Shown here in pieces: positions 26,008-34,358 of a DNA stretch of 64,000 nucleotides. The position numbers and the translations under genes are program-made. The notes below the pieces were generated by a model, which was not told where the DNA came from, made no database searches, and saw only the letters and a list, made by a program, of their open reading frames with translations. The stretch's first letter is position 1; the number at the start of each line of letters is the position of its first letter. Origin of the DNA: Parachryseolinea silvisoli (GTDB lineage: Bacteria; Bacteroidota; Bacteroidia; Cytophagales; Cyclobacteriaceae); the NCBI RefSeq assembly GCF_021190955.1, contig NZ_JAIOAO010000003.1, forward strand, positions 992,001 to 1,056,000. The letters are read 5' to 3'.

Positions 26008-27057
26008 ATGGACATACAGAAATTTAAGCTCACACAATATTCCCACGGTGCAGGCTGTGGTTGCAAGATCAGTCCCGCGATACTCGACAGGATCTTACAC
26101 AGCAATATCACCACGGCGGCCGACCCGCGTTTGCTGGTAGGCAACGATACGCGCGACGATGCCGCTGTGCTGGACCTCGGCAACGGTACCGCATTGATCT
26201 CTACGACCGACTTCTTTATGCCCATCGTCGACGACCCGTACGACTTTGGCAGAATCGCCTCGGCCAACGCGATCAGCGACGTGTATGCCATGGGTGGCAA
26301 GCCCATATTGGCCATTGCCATCCTGGGCTGGCCCATCGACAAGTTGCCGCCGGAAGTAGCGCAGCGCGTGCTGGAAGGTTCACGGGCCATTTGCGCCGAA
26401 GCGGGTATAACGCTGGCCGGTGGACATAGTATCGATTGCCCCGAACCTGTCTTTGGGCTGGCCGTAAACGGCCTGGTGAATACCAACCAGGTGAAAAAAA
26501 ACTCAACGGCCACAGCGGGATGTCGGTTGTATCTGACCAAGGCGCTCGGGGTTGGTATACTCTCCACTGCGCAGAAGCGTGGATTATTGCTTCGCGAGGA
26601 TGCGGCCATAGCGTTGCAAAGCATGACGACGCTCAACAGGCTTGGCGAGCAGTTGGGTAAACTCGATTATGTAAAGGCCATGACGGATGTGACAGGCTTC
26701 GGGCTGCTGGGTCACCTGGCGGAGATGTGCGAGGGGAGTGGTTTGTCAGCGGAGATTGAATACGACAAGGTGCCGGTCATTGCGTCGCTGCCGCATTATC
26801 TGGAACAGAAATGTTTTCCGGGTGGTACAACGCGGAATTGGAATAGCTATGGGCAGAAGGTGGGGTCACTGTCGGATACGCAACGGTATGTATTAGCGGA
26901 CCCGCAGACGAGCGGGGGGTTGCTGGTAGCCGTGGCGGCAGACGGGGTTGGTGAATTTGAAGCGCTTCTGAGGGAGAGTGGTTTTCCGGAAGATCGAGCC
27001 CGGCCCTTTGGGGTGTTGAAGCCCCGGAGCGGTCAGAGCCTGATTAGCGTGGTGTAA
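26008..27057 (+). CDS. selD: Selenide, water dikinase
   Basis: Makes selenophosphate from selenide and ATP. Start ATG 26008 ([10 protein letters not shown]); a TTG upstream is possible. 349 residues. The active-site loop is [12 protein letters not shown] (about residues 12-23) with Cys at the position that is selenocysteine in some species, so no UGA readthrough is needed. The nucleotide-binding parts are intact: [37 protein letters not shown] (about residue 83) and [11 protein letters not shown] (about residue 223). A PQTSGG motif near residue 305 is also conserved. It forms an operon with mnmH. Confidence 0.94.
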   Translation: MDIQKFKLTQYSHGAGCGCKISPAILDRILHSNITTAADPRLLVGNDTRDDAAVLDLGNGTALISTTDFFMPIVDDPYDFGRIASANAISDVYAMGGKPILAIAILGWPIDKLPPEVAQRVLEGSRAICAEAGITLAGGHSIDCPEPVFGLAVNGLVNTNQVKKNSTATAGCRLYLTKALGVGILSTAQKRGLLLREDAAIALQSMTTLNRLGEQLGKLDYVKAMTDVTGFGLLGHLAEMCEGSGLSAEIEYDKVPVIASLPHYLEQKCFPGGTTRNWNSYGQKVGSLSDTQRYVLADPQTSGGLLVAVAADGVGEFEALLRESGFPEDRARPFGVLKPRSGQSLISVV

Positions 27058-27070
27058 CGTCAGGGGCACC

Positions 27071-27103
27071 CTACTGTGGGCTGGAGTTCCGCCGGATTGC
27101 CCT
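27071..27103. repeat. 33-base near-copy of part of the upstream cytochrome gene
   Basis: Positions 27071-27103, just after selD, match 24611-24643 inside the SO2930-type cytochrome gene at 30 of 33 bases. On the minus strand both read as GNPA-LQPT, so this may be a leftover of a second cytochrome gene or a small duplication. Confidence 0.5.
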
Positions 27104-27198
27104 TGATCCATCCTCCTATATTATTTTGTCTTTGCCAGGATAGGGGTAGATTTGATTTCAGTAGTCATACCATTAAATTCGGATACCCCATGGCATGT

Positions 27199-28206
27199 AT
27201 GAAGAACTCCCTGATTATTTTGTTATGCTTTTTGGCTGTTTCATGTAAGGAGGACGCTGAAAACGATGATTTGGCGGGCACCATCCAATTTGTAAAGCGC
27301 GAAACGCCTGTCTGGCAAGGGCAGTGGACTGCTGCGGATCCATCGGTTATCAGGGATGGTGATACGCTTCGCCTCTACTATTCCAGCTACATTCTTGACA
27401 CAAACGAAAAGCTTGTTATTGCCGGGGCGAAATCTGTAGATGGCATTCATTGGATACCTGCTAAGAATAATTCCGGAGAGAGTATTGCGCTTGACGCGAA
27501 TCCCGGCCAATGGGATAATCATCTTGAGGCAATAAGCGTTATACAGGATGGTGATGGTCTATCCATGTACTACTGCGGTTATGCGGTTGAGGCTGATGTC
27601 GGTGGAACCATCGTGGCAAAAGGGCAAATAGGTTTGGCAAGAAGCACAGACAAAATAAACTTTGTGCGGAACGCAGCAACCCCGATACTATCACTTGGCA
27701 GCGCCAATCAAAGAGATGCGAACGCACTTTTTTCTCCTACGGTAATCAAAGAAGGAGATACATACTACATGCTTTATGTAGGGTATTGTATTGAAAATTG
27801 TAGTCCCGCTTTTATTGGAATCCTTGGCGCCACCTCGACGGATGGGATAAACTGGCAAAAGAGACAAGAGCCTGTTATCGCAGGCGTTGATTTTGATTTG
27901 TCCTGGGCAAAAGTGATTAAAGAGCCGGCGATTGTTAAAGGCCCGGACAACATGTATTACCTGTTCATTTCAGGAGATGAAACAATTGGTGTTGCCCGAA
28001 GCAAAGACATCTTTGGTCCGTATGAAGTCTTTCCCCAACCGGTCTTAAAGAAGGAGTATAGTTGGGAGTCTACAGCATCGATCGCACCAGCCGTGCTGAT
28101 CGAAAACGGAAAGGCGAGGATGTGGTATATGGGTGTGGATGCATCCGATACGGGAGCGGACTTTGTCATTGGCTATGGAGAAGCAGATTTTCCATTCAAC
28201 TGGTGA
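27199..28206 (+). CDS. GH43/GH130-like beta-propeller lipoprotein
   Basis: Exported lipoprotein (MKNSLIILLCFLAVSC, lipobox cysteine at residue 16) of about 335 residues; an ATG nine bases upstream would add three residues. The mature part is a five-bladed propeller like those of glycosyl hydrolase families 43 and 130. Repeated motifs are AADPSVIRDGDTLRLYYSS (about 45-63), SVIQDGDGLSMYYCGY, SPTVIKEGDTYYMLYVGY and EPAIVKGPDNMYYLFISGD. Repeated Asp-Pro/Glu-Pro motifs at the blade starts match the catalytic layout, but I cannot fix the acid and base. Probably acts on extracellular or periplasmic glycans. Confidence 0.75.
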   Translation: MKNSLIILLCFLAVSCKEDAENDDLAGTIQFVKRETPVWQGQWTAADPSVIRDGDTLRLYYSSYILDTNEKLVIAGAKSVDGIHWIPAKNNSGESIALDANPGQWDNHLEAISVIQDGDGLSMYYCGYAVEADVGGTIVAKGQIGLARSTDKINFVRNAATPILSLGSANQRDANALFSPTVIKEGDTYYMLYVGYCIENCSPAFIGILGATSTDGINWQKRQEPVIAGVDFDLSWAKVIKEPAIVKGPDNMYYLFISGDETIGVARSKDIFGPYEVFPQPVLKKEYSWESTASIAPAVLIENGKARMWYMGVDASDTGADFVIGYGEADFPFNW

Positions 28207-28234
28207 TTTCCCGTTTGTAAACTGGATAAATTTA

Positions 28235-28726
28235 TTAGGCGTCTCCGTTCACGACGAAGTCACTGAACGTCTTTTTCGTTGGATTGATCTGGAAATTAAA
28301 AAAACAGGTGCCCCCGTCATGAACAAAAACAATCCTGGTTTTCCATTCGCCCATGGGGGCGCAAAAACAATTTACCCACACGACCTTTTCGCCCTTTTTA
28401 TTTTCAACAGCTACCAGTTGTCGCCTATAGTTCCGTTTAATTAAATCAATCCCACTATATACATTGGTCGGGGCTTGATCTTGATTGTAGATCTTGACAC
28501 TAGCGAGGAATAAACTGTCTATAACTTCTAAATCCCGCTGTGTGAGCTCCGCCTGTTTGAAGCCACTCCCTCGAAACGGATAGGACCGGTCGATCCACGG
28601 GAGAATTGCAATTTGGGAAGTATCATACTGTAGTCCAGTGGTTTGAAGAGGGCGTTGGTTTTTGGAAGACTCGCATCCGATTAAGATACAAAGTGCGGAT
28701 AAAATGAAAGCCAGGGATTTTTTCAT
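28235..28726 (-). CDS. Hypothetical lipoprotein (163 aa)
   Basis: Lipoprotein with signal MKKSLAFILSALCILIGCESS (lipobox LIGC, cysteine 18). The mature protein has short strands and an exposed cysteine pair (NCFCAP, about residue 120), with HDGGTCFFNFQINP near the end. Its family resembles small Bacteroidota lipoproteins of unknown role. It faces the propeller gene, with 28 bases between the stops. AT-rich sequence upstream (to 29036) probably carries promoters of this gene and the divergent one. Confidence 0.75.
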   Translation of the reverse strand: MKKSLAFILSALCILIGCESSKNQRPLQTTGLQYDTSQIAILPWIDRSYPFRGSGFKQAELTQRDLEVIDSLFLASVKIYNQDQAPTNVYSGIDLIKRNYRRQLVAVENKKGEKVVWVNCFCAPMGEWKTRIVFVHDGGTCFFNFQINPTKKTFSDFVVNGDA

Positions 28727-29036
28727 GAGGTGTGTTGATAAAAATTAATCGGCGCACAAGATGTCGCGATTAGTAAGGAACAGAAAATGAAATATTTCAT
28801 AGGTATGGTTTGCGAGTTCTGGAAAAAATAGAAGTCCATCTATCTATTCTTCATCGGAGGAAGCATTGATAGATGGCCCCTCTTACGAATGTAGGAATAG
28901 AATGTTGTTTTCCTGCTAAGATGTTCTCAAACCACCAAAAAGTTTCCGAACGCATCAGGGTAATCTCCAGTCGATGGATTGTGTTTGTGTTTTAGGTGAG
29001 TTTTTATTTATACTTTTGCCAGGATTTCGATGCACC
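28727..29036. other. Divergent intergenic region (310 bp)
   Basis: No gene. AT-rich; the right end holds the promoter element of the 29037 gene (29011-29018). Confidence 0.5.
29011..29018 (+). promoter_or_regulatory. Candidate Bacteroidota -7 promoter element
   Basis: TACTTTTG matches TAnnTTTG and lies 19 bases before the ATG at 29037. A TTTG at 28984-28987 could serve as -33 element, though the 23-base spacing is slightly long. Confidence 0.45.
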
Positions 29037-29459
29037 ATGATTCATAGCCCTCCCGAATTTACGAAGCACAGCTTTATTCCTCCGTTTAGGATATCCGAAG
29101 GAGAGTACCAGGAGATAAAATCCACACCGGACTATGTCAAATCCGTGGTTAAACCAGATTGGAAGTTTTTTCATGCAAACTATACTCGACAGTTATTGCT
29201 TTGGTCAGTGCCGCTGGTAGTCGCATGGGCAAATGTAAATTTTCTCTTAGCATCGCTTTCGGAATTTAGCGTTATTGTATTGGGACTCTTTGCCCTTGTT
29301 GCTTTTAAAAAGTCACTTCAGTACGGCTTGAGCGCATATTCGCTTTGGGAGGTAATACAAAAGAAACAAAAATTTTACAAAATGGTGAAGAGCTTTGTAG
29401 ATAGGACAGGCACTTATCAGACGTTTACAGAGCGGTTTAACAACCGGAACGTACGATAG
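29037..29459 (+). CDS. Small membrane protein of unknown function (140 aa)
   Basis: I chose ATG 29037 (MIHSPPEFTKHSF), 19 bases after a TACTTTTG promoter element; the upstream frame adds residues that are not family-like. A soluble N-terminal third is followed by two close hydrophobic helices (about 58-95, LLLWSVPLVVAW and SVIVLGLFALVAF) and a basic C-terminus. Function unknown. No neighbour suggests a role. Confidence 0.65.
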   Translation: MIHSPPEFTKHSFIPPFRISEGEYQEIKSTPDYVKSVVKPDWKFFHANYTRQLLLWSVPLVVAWANVNFLLASLSEFSVIVLGLFALVAFKKSLQYGLSAYSLWEVIQKKQKFYKMVKSFVDRTGTYQTFTERFNNRNVR

Positions 29460-29577
29460 GGAATAAGGCTCGGATTTTAGTTCCAGCGCAGCCGCGACGA
29501 CCTTCGCTCGCTTTTTTTATGGCCATGAGGTATTCTTTCTGATGCGTAGCAAATTGGGGGTTAGTATTTTGAAAGTT

Positions 29578-29595
29578 AGATACCAATTGGTATCT
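29578..29595. promoter_or_regulatory. Perfect palindromic operator in front of tetR
   Basis: AGATACCAATTGGTATCT, an 18-base perfect palindrome, lies seven bases before the TetR ATG. A copy with one mismatch is at 30210-30227. Almost certainly the binding site of this TetR protein. Confidence 0.82.
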
Positions 29596-29602
29596 TCGCG
29601 AT

Positions 29603-30193
29603 ATGCGGGATCCGGAGGCTACGAAAGAGACTATTTTGAAGAAATCGGGTGTATTGTTTAATACGCAGGGGTATAAGGCGACGTCGATCAGTCAGATCAC
29701 GGATGCTACGGGCTTTACAAAGGGCGCGATCTACCGGCACTTCGGAAGCAAGGACGATTTGGAGAAGGAGACACTGGCGTTTTTATCCAACATTCTCTTC
29801 GGGAAGCTGCGTGTGATCATTGTCAATGAAAGCAATGCGGTGGACAAGCTTCGCGGTATTTTTAAGTTCTTTGAATCGTATATCTCCAATCCGCCGCTGA
29901 AGGGCGGGTGTCCGTTGTTGAATGCGGCGATTGAGGTGGACGATGCGCATCCGGCGTTGCGGAAGGAGGCTGTGAAGACATTGACTGTTTTGAAGAAGTC
30001 CTTGATGACGATTCTTCAAAACGGAATTGACCACAAACAGTTGAAACCCGATACGGATGTGGTGTTTTTTTCAACCCTGATTATCGCTGTGCTGGAAGGG
30101 GGGATCATGATGAGCAAGCTGGAAGGAAACAACAATGACATTCGGAAGATGATCAACCATTTGAATGATCAATTAAAGACCATTACACTTTGA
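29603..30193 (+). CDS. TetR/AcrR family transcriptional regulator
   Basis: Repressor of 196 residues. The helix-turn-helix spans about residues 8-50 (ETILKKSGVLFNTQGYKATS, ISQITDATGFTKGAIYRHF). The ligand-binding domain has SNPPLKGGCPLLNAAIEVDD (about residue 95), which places it in the TetR_C group with a conserved cysteine. An 18-base palindrome lies just before its ATG and a second one between it and the downstream hydrolase, so it probably represses itself and the hydrolase. Ligand unknown. Confidence 0.92.
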   Translation: MRDPEATKETILKKSGVLFNTQGYKATSISQITDATGFTKGAIYRHFGSKDDLEKETLAFLSNILFGKLRVIIVNESNAVDKLRGIFKFFESYISNPPLKGGCPLLNAAIEVDDAHPALRKEAVKTLTVLKKSLMTILQNGIDHKQLKPDTDVVFFSTLIIAVLEGGIMMSKLEGNNNDIRKMINHLNDQLKTITL

Positions 30194-30209
30194 TTTTTTT
30201 TGTTCTGAT

Positions 30210-30227
30210 AGATACCGATTGGTATCT
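30210..30227. promoter_or_regulatory. Palindromic operator in front of the alpha/beta hydrolase
   Basis: AGATACCGATTGGTATCT differs from the perfect palindrome at 29578-29595 by one base and ends 29 bases before the hydrolase ATG. Same regulator, separate promoter. Confidence 0.8.
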
Positions 30228-30256
30228 ACGAACGTCAATGATAAATTGCAACTGCC

Positions 30257-31102
30257 ATGAAAAAACTAATTACCAGAACGATCGGACAATGGATTAATTT
30301 CCTGGCCTGGGTGGCGCCCCGCCAGGCGGCACGTGTCGGGTTTGAGCTGTTTTGCAGGCCGTTTCGGGGTAAGATGACGGACAAGCACATGGAGTTTCTT
30401 CGTTCCGGCGAACGGTTCGCCTTTACGCATGCGGGGGAAACTATTCAGGCCTATAAGTGGGGGAGTGGAAACCGGAAGATCCTGTTATTGCATGGTTGGC
30501 AAAGCCATACGTTTCGGTGGAAGAGTTATGTCGATGCGTTGGATAAAGAAAAATATACAGTCTATTCCCTGGATGCACCCGGGCACGGTTTGAGCAGCGG
30601 TAAGTTTATGACGATGCCGTTGTATAGTGAGGTGGTCGAGAAGTTCATCGGACAAATAGGAAGTTTGGATACAGTTTTGTCGCACTCCATCGGGGGATTC
30701 ACAGCCATTTATACATTTTACCGGTTGCCGGAACTGGCCCCGGAACGATTGGTCGTCCTGGCACCGCCGGGCGAGGCACAGGATTTTGTCTCGTTCTATG
30801 CCGGCGAGCTTAAACTTTCGCCGAGGGCAGTCAGGCTGATTGTTGATTATTTTGAAACACGGGTAAAACAGGCGCCGGCATATTTTTCTGCACCCAAGTT
30901 TGCGACAAAGTTGAATAGTAGGGGACTATTGATCCATGACGAAGAGGATGGTGAGGCCTCGGTTGAACATTCCAGGCGGATCAATAGCGCGTGGAGTAAT
31001 TCACAGCTAATTATCACGAAAGGCTACGGACATAACCTGCGGTCAGCGAAAGTGATTGATTATGTTATGGATTTTGTTGAGCACGATGCTGTAGAAAAAT
31101 AA
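30257..31102 (+). CDS. Alpha/beta hydrolase
   Basis: Hydrolase of the alpha/beta fold, 281 residues. The oxyanion region is LLLHGWQSHTFRW (about residues 75-87), the nucleophile elbow is VLSHSIGGFTA (Ser about residue 142), and the C-terminal histidine is in GYGHNLRSAKV (about residue 259). The N-terminus has a short amphipathic segment, without a clear signal peptide. The preceding palindrome suggests regulation by the TetR protein upstream, a common pairing in which the repressor ligand is the substrate or a product. The substrate cannot be deduced. Confidence 0.87.
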   Translation: MKKLITRTIGQWINFLAWVAPRQAARVGFELFCRPFRGKMTDKHMEFLRSGERFAFTHAGETIQAYKWGSGNRKILLLHGWQSHTFRWKSYVDALDKEKYTVYSLDAPGHGLSSGKFMTMPLYSEVVEKFIGQIGSLDTVLSHSIGGFTAIYTFYRLPELAPERLVVLAPPGEAQDFVSFYAGELKLSPRAVRLIVDYFETRVKQAPAYFSAPKFATKLNSRGLLIHDEEDGEASVEHSRRINSAWSNSQLIITKGYGHNLRSAKVIDYVMDFVEHDAVEK

Positions 31103-31173
31103 TCGTTGCTTATATTCGGGCGTTGCGGCCAATTTCTATCATGATGCGGCCTTTTTAGTTTTACCCCAACGCC

Positions 31174-32064
31174 ATGCATACGGTTTCTATTCAATCGGAT
31201 CAGATCATCATCGGTCAACACGTCGTCACCTTTCCGCTGCCGCTCGATACGGTAAAAGGTATTTTCGGTCCCGACGCCGTCGCCAACAAAGCCAAGTTTA
31301 ATACGATTTACACCTGGCACGCACTGGGCGTTTATGCCTATTCCAAGGACGAAACTGTGGTGGACGGAATCGCCTTTGAGATCAAGAAAGAAAAGACTTA
31401 CAAATTTCTCCCTACTTCCATTTTTCAGGGCGCTATTACGCTCGCGGGCGTACCGCTGCCGGCCTATACGCTGATCAAAAAGAAACCCACGGATACACAT
31501 GCCCAATGGATTGCCGGCGACACGACGGTATTCCTCGACCTGAACGATCAGGACGAGATCCTTACTGTCGAGATTTCCAGGTACGTGCCCGAGGTCATTC
31601 CCGAGCCCGATCGCTATGCGTTTAAGGCCATCGACGGCAAGCCCCTGCAGTTCAAAGATCTCAATTTCAAGCTGGCGGTGATCCAGGTGTTGATGTACGA
31701 AAAAGAGTTGATCCAACCCGCTTTCGACATCTTTGAGTTCGCCAAGCGGTACAAAGCACGCACCATCGACGTGGACTCGGAAGGGTATGACATCATACCC
31801 GAGGCGCTGCAGTACTTTGAGCAGCTACAAATAGACGAACGGCTGGCGTCGGAAGTGGATGAGCTCACGCAGGACGGCGGTAATGATATCTACATGAACA
31901 TCATTCCGTTTTGGAGCGGCTCTACGGATGACTTTAACATCCAGTCTTTCGAAGATGTCGACCAGTTCCCTAACCTGAAGAACATCATATTGTTCTATGA
32001 TCCCCGCCTGGAGCAAATACAGGCGGAGATGAAGAAGAAGGGAATTGACGTTGAGCCGCTTTGA
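31174..32064 (+). CDS. Hypothetical protein, DUF7738-like family
   Basis: Soluble protein of 296 residues. The N-terminal half (about 1-140), with VVTFPLPLDTVKGIFG and FNTIYTWHALGVYAY, resembles a Bacteroidota family I associate with DUF7738. The C-terminal half (about 155-296) has an acidic region with DIYMNIIPFWSGSTDDF and a final PNLKNIILFYDP, typical of a second uncharacterised domain of the same proteins. Family identification is from memory and moderate. Such proteins occur near immunity-type genes, but nothing here proves that. Confidence 0.6.
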   Translation: MHTVSIQSDQIIIGQHVVTFPLPLDTVKGIFGPDAVANKAKFNTIYTWHALGVYAYSKDETVVDGIAFEIKKEKTYKFLPTSIFQGAITLAGVPLPAYTLIKKKPTDTHAQWIAGDTTVFLDLNDQDEILTVEISRYVPEVIPEPDRYAFKAIDGKPLQFKDLNFKLAVIQVLMYEKELIQPAFDIFEFAKRYKARTIDVDSEGYDIIPEALQYFEQLQIDERLASEVDELTQDGGNDIYMNIIPFWSGSTDDFNIQSFEDVDQFPNLKNIILFYDPRLEQIQAEMKKKGIDVEPL

Positions 32065-32080
32065 GCCCACTGGATTCCTC

Positions 32081-32151
32081 GCCAGTCTAAGACTGGCTGC
32101 AGTTGTAGTCACAAGAGACGCCCCGACAAGTCGGGACTACTCTTGCGCCAG
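32081..32151. repeat. Mosaic intergenic hairpin repeat D
   Basis: Starts with GCCAGTCTAAGACTGGC, identical to 12026-12042. The outer arms CACAAGAG and CTCTTGCGCCAG enclose an inner hairpin CCCGAC AA GTCGGG. Confidence 0.7.
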
Positions 32152-32171
32152 CTATTCCCACTTGATGGCTG

Positions 32172-33434
32172 TCATTTGTTTGACAAGGCCATCTTTAAGA
32201 TAACGGGTTTCTGTAACTGGTTTTCCTCTTTTAGGTTGTGCCGCTCGTCGTACCCAGACCACTGGCTGTTGGCGATGTAAAAGAATGTATCGTTCGTGAT
32301 GCAGCCATTGGTAGGTTCATTGAAGGCCGGATGTCCGCGGTCAATGATCGTAAAGCTGGTTATTGCTGTAAGCGCTGTATTGAGATAATATCGGGTGGCC
32401 CGCATCGGGTTTGTTCCGTTTTGGATGGCGATCAGGCTGTTCCTATACCACAGCAGTCCGTCGATGGATTTTAGTGAGACATCTTGTGTGTTTTCGAGGA
32501 GAATCAGCTCTTTTGTTTTTACGTCGAGCCGGAAGATTCCCTTGATGTAGTCGGCGATGAATACGTAGCGCTCATCGGTAGAGAAAGTAATGCCTTGCAG
32601 GCTCCAAAGCTCAGACGAGGTAAACCACGGAACAAGTTTCTGTGTGGTCTCTTCCAATGTAAAAATAGTATTGTTACGACTGTCTGAAATGAATACAGCT
32701 CCCGTAGCGGAGATCAGCAAATCGCCAAAGACAGCGTTGGTCTTTTCGGCCATCTGGTATTTACCAAGAAGCTTCCCTGTAGAAAGATCGTACTTGAACA
32801 GCGCTGAGGTTTGGGTACTGTCGAAGTTCTTCATTTCAGGCAATGGCGAAGAACAGGCCCAGAGTATATTTCGCTTTTCGTCTAGTCTGACGCCGAGCAC
32901 GGCAGTCAACCCATCCTGTGCTTCCGATGTTAAATCGGTCAACACGCCGTTGCGCAGGTGTACGATCTTGCGCTGGTGGACGGCGGCACCGTACAGGCCG
33001 CGTTTGCCAACAACAATAGATTCAAGATGAAGCCGGCGATCGGGGAGGACGAAGGCGGTGTCGGATTGTATTATGGGAATGCTTAATGACTTTTGCAGCG
33101 CCAGTAGTTTTTTGAAATCGTCCCGGGGCTGTAGTCCTGCTAACGCTTCAATCTGAAGATCAAAGGCGGCGTTTGTGAGGATCGCGCGCTTGAGAAAACT
33201 AATCGCTTCTTCGGGTCTGTTTGTCAACGCGCAGGCTATGCCGCGTTCATATTGTATACCCTGGTGATAGGGGTGGAGTGTACTTGCCTGGACGATCATC
33301 TCATAAAACCGCGGATTGTCTCCGGCTTTCCTGGCTTCCTGGGCTTGACTACGGTAGTAGGAAAGATCTTTCTCTTGCGCGGTTGCCCCTGACCAGCCGA
33401 CCATGAATACAAGCGGAACAAGAATGGCTTTCAT
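32172..33434 (-). CDS. Secreted protein with TPR-like start and beta-propeller (SMP-30-like)
   Basis: Exported protein of 420 residues. ATG 33434 opens a signal peptide (MKAILVPLVFMVGWSGATAQ); the frame runs 38 codons further upstream, but that part is not signal-like. A short helical repeat section (about 25-110, SYYRSQAQEARKAGDNPRFY, ALTNRPEEAISFLKRAI) resembles a TPR. It is followed by a propeller (about 140-400) in which FISDSRNNTIFTLE, ITFSTDERYVFIADYIKG and LLWYRNSLIAIQN recall SMP-30/strictosidine-synthase-like propellers. No catalytic residues can be named. Possibly a ligand-binding or esterase-type protein. Confidence 0.65.
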   Translation of the reverse strand: MKAILVPLVFMVGWSGATAQEKDLSYYRSQAQEARKAGDNPRFYEMIVQASTLHPYHQGIQYERGIACALTNRPEEAISFLKRAILTNAAFDLQIEALAGLQPRDDFKKLLALQKSLSIPIIQSDTAFVLPDRRLHLESIVVGKRGLYGAAVHQRKIVHLRNGVLTDLTSEAQDGLTAVLGVRLDEKRNILWACSSPLPEMKNFDSTQTSALFKYDLSTGKLLGKYQMAEKTNAVFGDLLISATGAVFISDSRNNTIFTLEETTQKLVPWFTSSELWSLQGITFSTDERYVFIADYIKGIFRLDVKTKELILLENTQDVSLKSIDGLLWYRNSLIAIQNGTNPMRATRYYLNTALTAITSFTIIDRGHPAFNEPTNGCITNDTFFYIANSQWSGYDERHNLKEENQLQKPVILKMALSNK

Positions 33435-33447
33435 TAGGGAATCCAGT

Positions 33448-33834
33448 TTATAGACCGTCTTTGTTGATCCAGGCTTTAAATGTTCGCCCGTAGGCATAGA
33501 TGAATGTAAGTAAGACGAACAACGAGAATAGTTGTATTTTAAGCGCAACTTCAGTATTGTATGCTACAAACTTAAGTCCGGCTCCGACGGTATATACCAT
33601 TGGCGTAAAAGCGATTACATTGAGCAATCCCAGGACGAGTGTAAGTCCCAGGACGATGGCGGAAATGGTTCTATCTAAAAAATACATTACAAGCGCGATT
33701 GCTGTTAATCCATACGCGATCTTAAACCGCAGTGTTAGCATGGTGTCGGTTGTCATGATAACAATCCCTGTATAAATCAGCGCTACTACGATAAGCGCGA
33801 GTGGGATCAGCTCCTTATTTCTCTGACTGTTCAT
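33448..33834 (-). CDS. Small integral membrane protein (128 aa)
   Basis: Four predicted membrane helices (about 12-28, 33-50, 57-78 and 95-118), short loops and a basic tail. Unrecognised family. It sits 13 bases upstream of the propeller gene's ATG on the same strand, so the two may be co-transcribed, and 19 bases downstream of the DUF1801 gene. The three might form one operon. Confidence 0.65.
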   Translation of the reverse strand: MNSQRNKELIPLALIVVALIYTGIVIMTTDTMLTLRFKIAYGLTAIALVMYFLDRTISAIVLGLTLVLGLLNVIAFTPMVYTVGAGLKFVAYNTEVALKIQLFSLFVLLTFIYAYGRTFKAWINKDGL

Positions 33835-33853
33835 TTACTTTTAAATCTTCCGT

Positions 33854-34243
33854 TTACTTTAATCGCTCCAACTTGCCTTTTCGTTTGACCAGGTTTTTGT
33901 AGTCCCATTGTATTTCACGGGCTTTCTTGAGCCAGCGGGCGAGGTCCCGTTTTTTGACCTGGTCTACGGCGGTATAACGCATTTCGGCGGCTTTGAAGGT
34001 GCCTTCTATTTGCAGCGCGTCTTCGTCAAACGACTGGCCGCTCCAGAACAACAGTCGTATGCCACCCTTCAATTTACTATAGCCAACGATGGGGTTACCG
34101 TCCAGGAACCAAACGGGGTGGGCATGCCAGATCTTGTTCTCGGCCTCGGGCAGGTGGCGGGAGATCTCCTCTGCCAATACGTTGCAGACTTCCTGTTCTT
34201 CCGGCGTTTGGCCGTCGTTATAGGCCTGAATATCTTTATTCAT
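33854..34243 (-). CDS. DUF1801 domain-containing protein
   Basis: Small soluble protein of 129 residues of the DUF1801 (YdhG-like) family, with WHAHPVWFLDGNPIVGYSKL (about residues 39-58), LLFWSGQSF and a lysine/arginine-rich C-terminus (KNLVKRKGKLERLK). The aromatic and glycine pattern is that of the family. The biochemical role is unknown. It is the first of three minus-strand genes that may be co-transcribed. Confidence 0.88.
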   Translation of the reverse strand: MNKDIQAYNDGQTPEEQEVCNVLAEEISRHLPEAENKIWHAHPVWFLDGNPIVGYSKLKGGIRLLFWSGQSFDEDALQIEGTFKAAEMRYTAVDQVKKRDLARWLKKAREIQWDYKNLVKRKGKLERLK

Positions 34244-34358
34244 AATGCGGGGGGATTGCTTGTTCCCGTATAGGTAAGTTTTTAGAAAGACTTTTCACTA
34301 AGATAATGCCGAAATTCGAGTAAATAATAGATTTTTGGAGGTGAATAAAGAGGGGATA

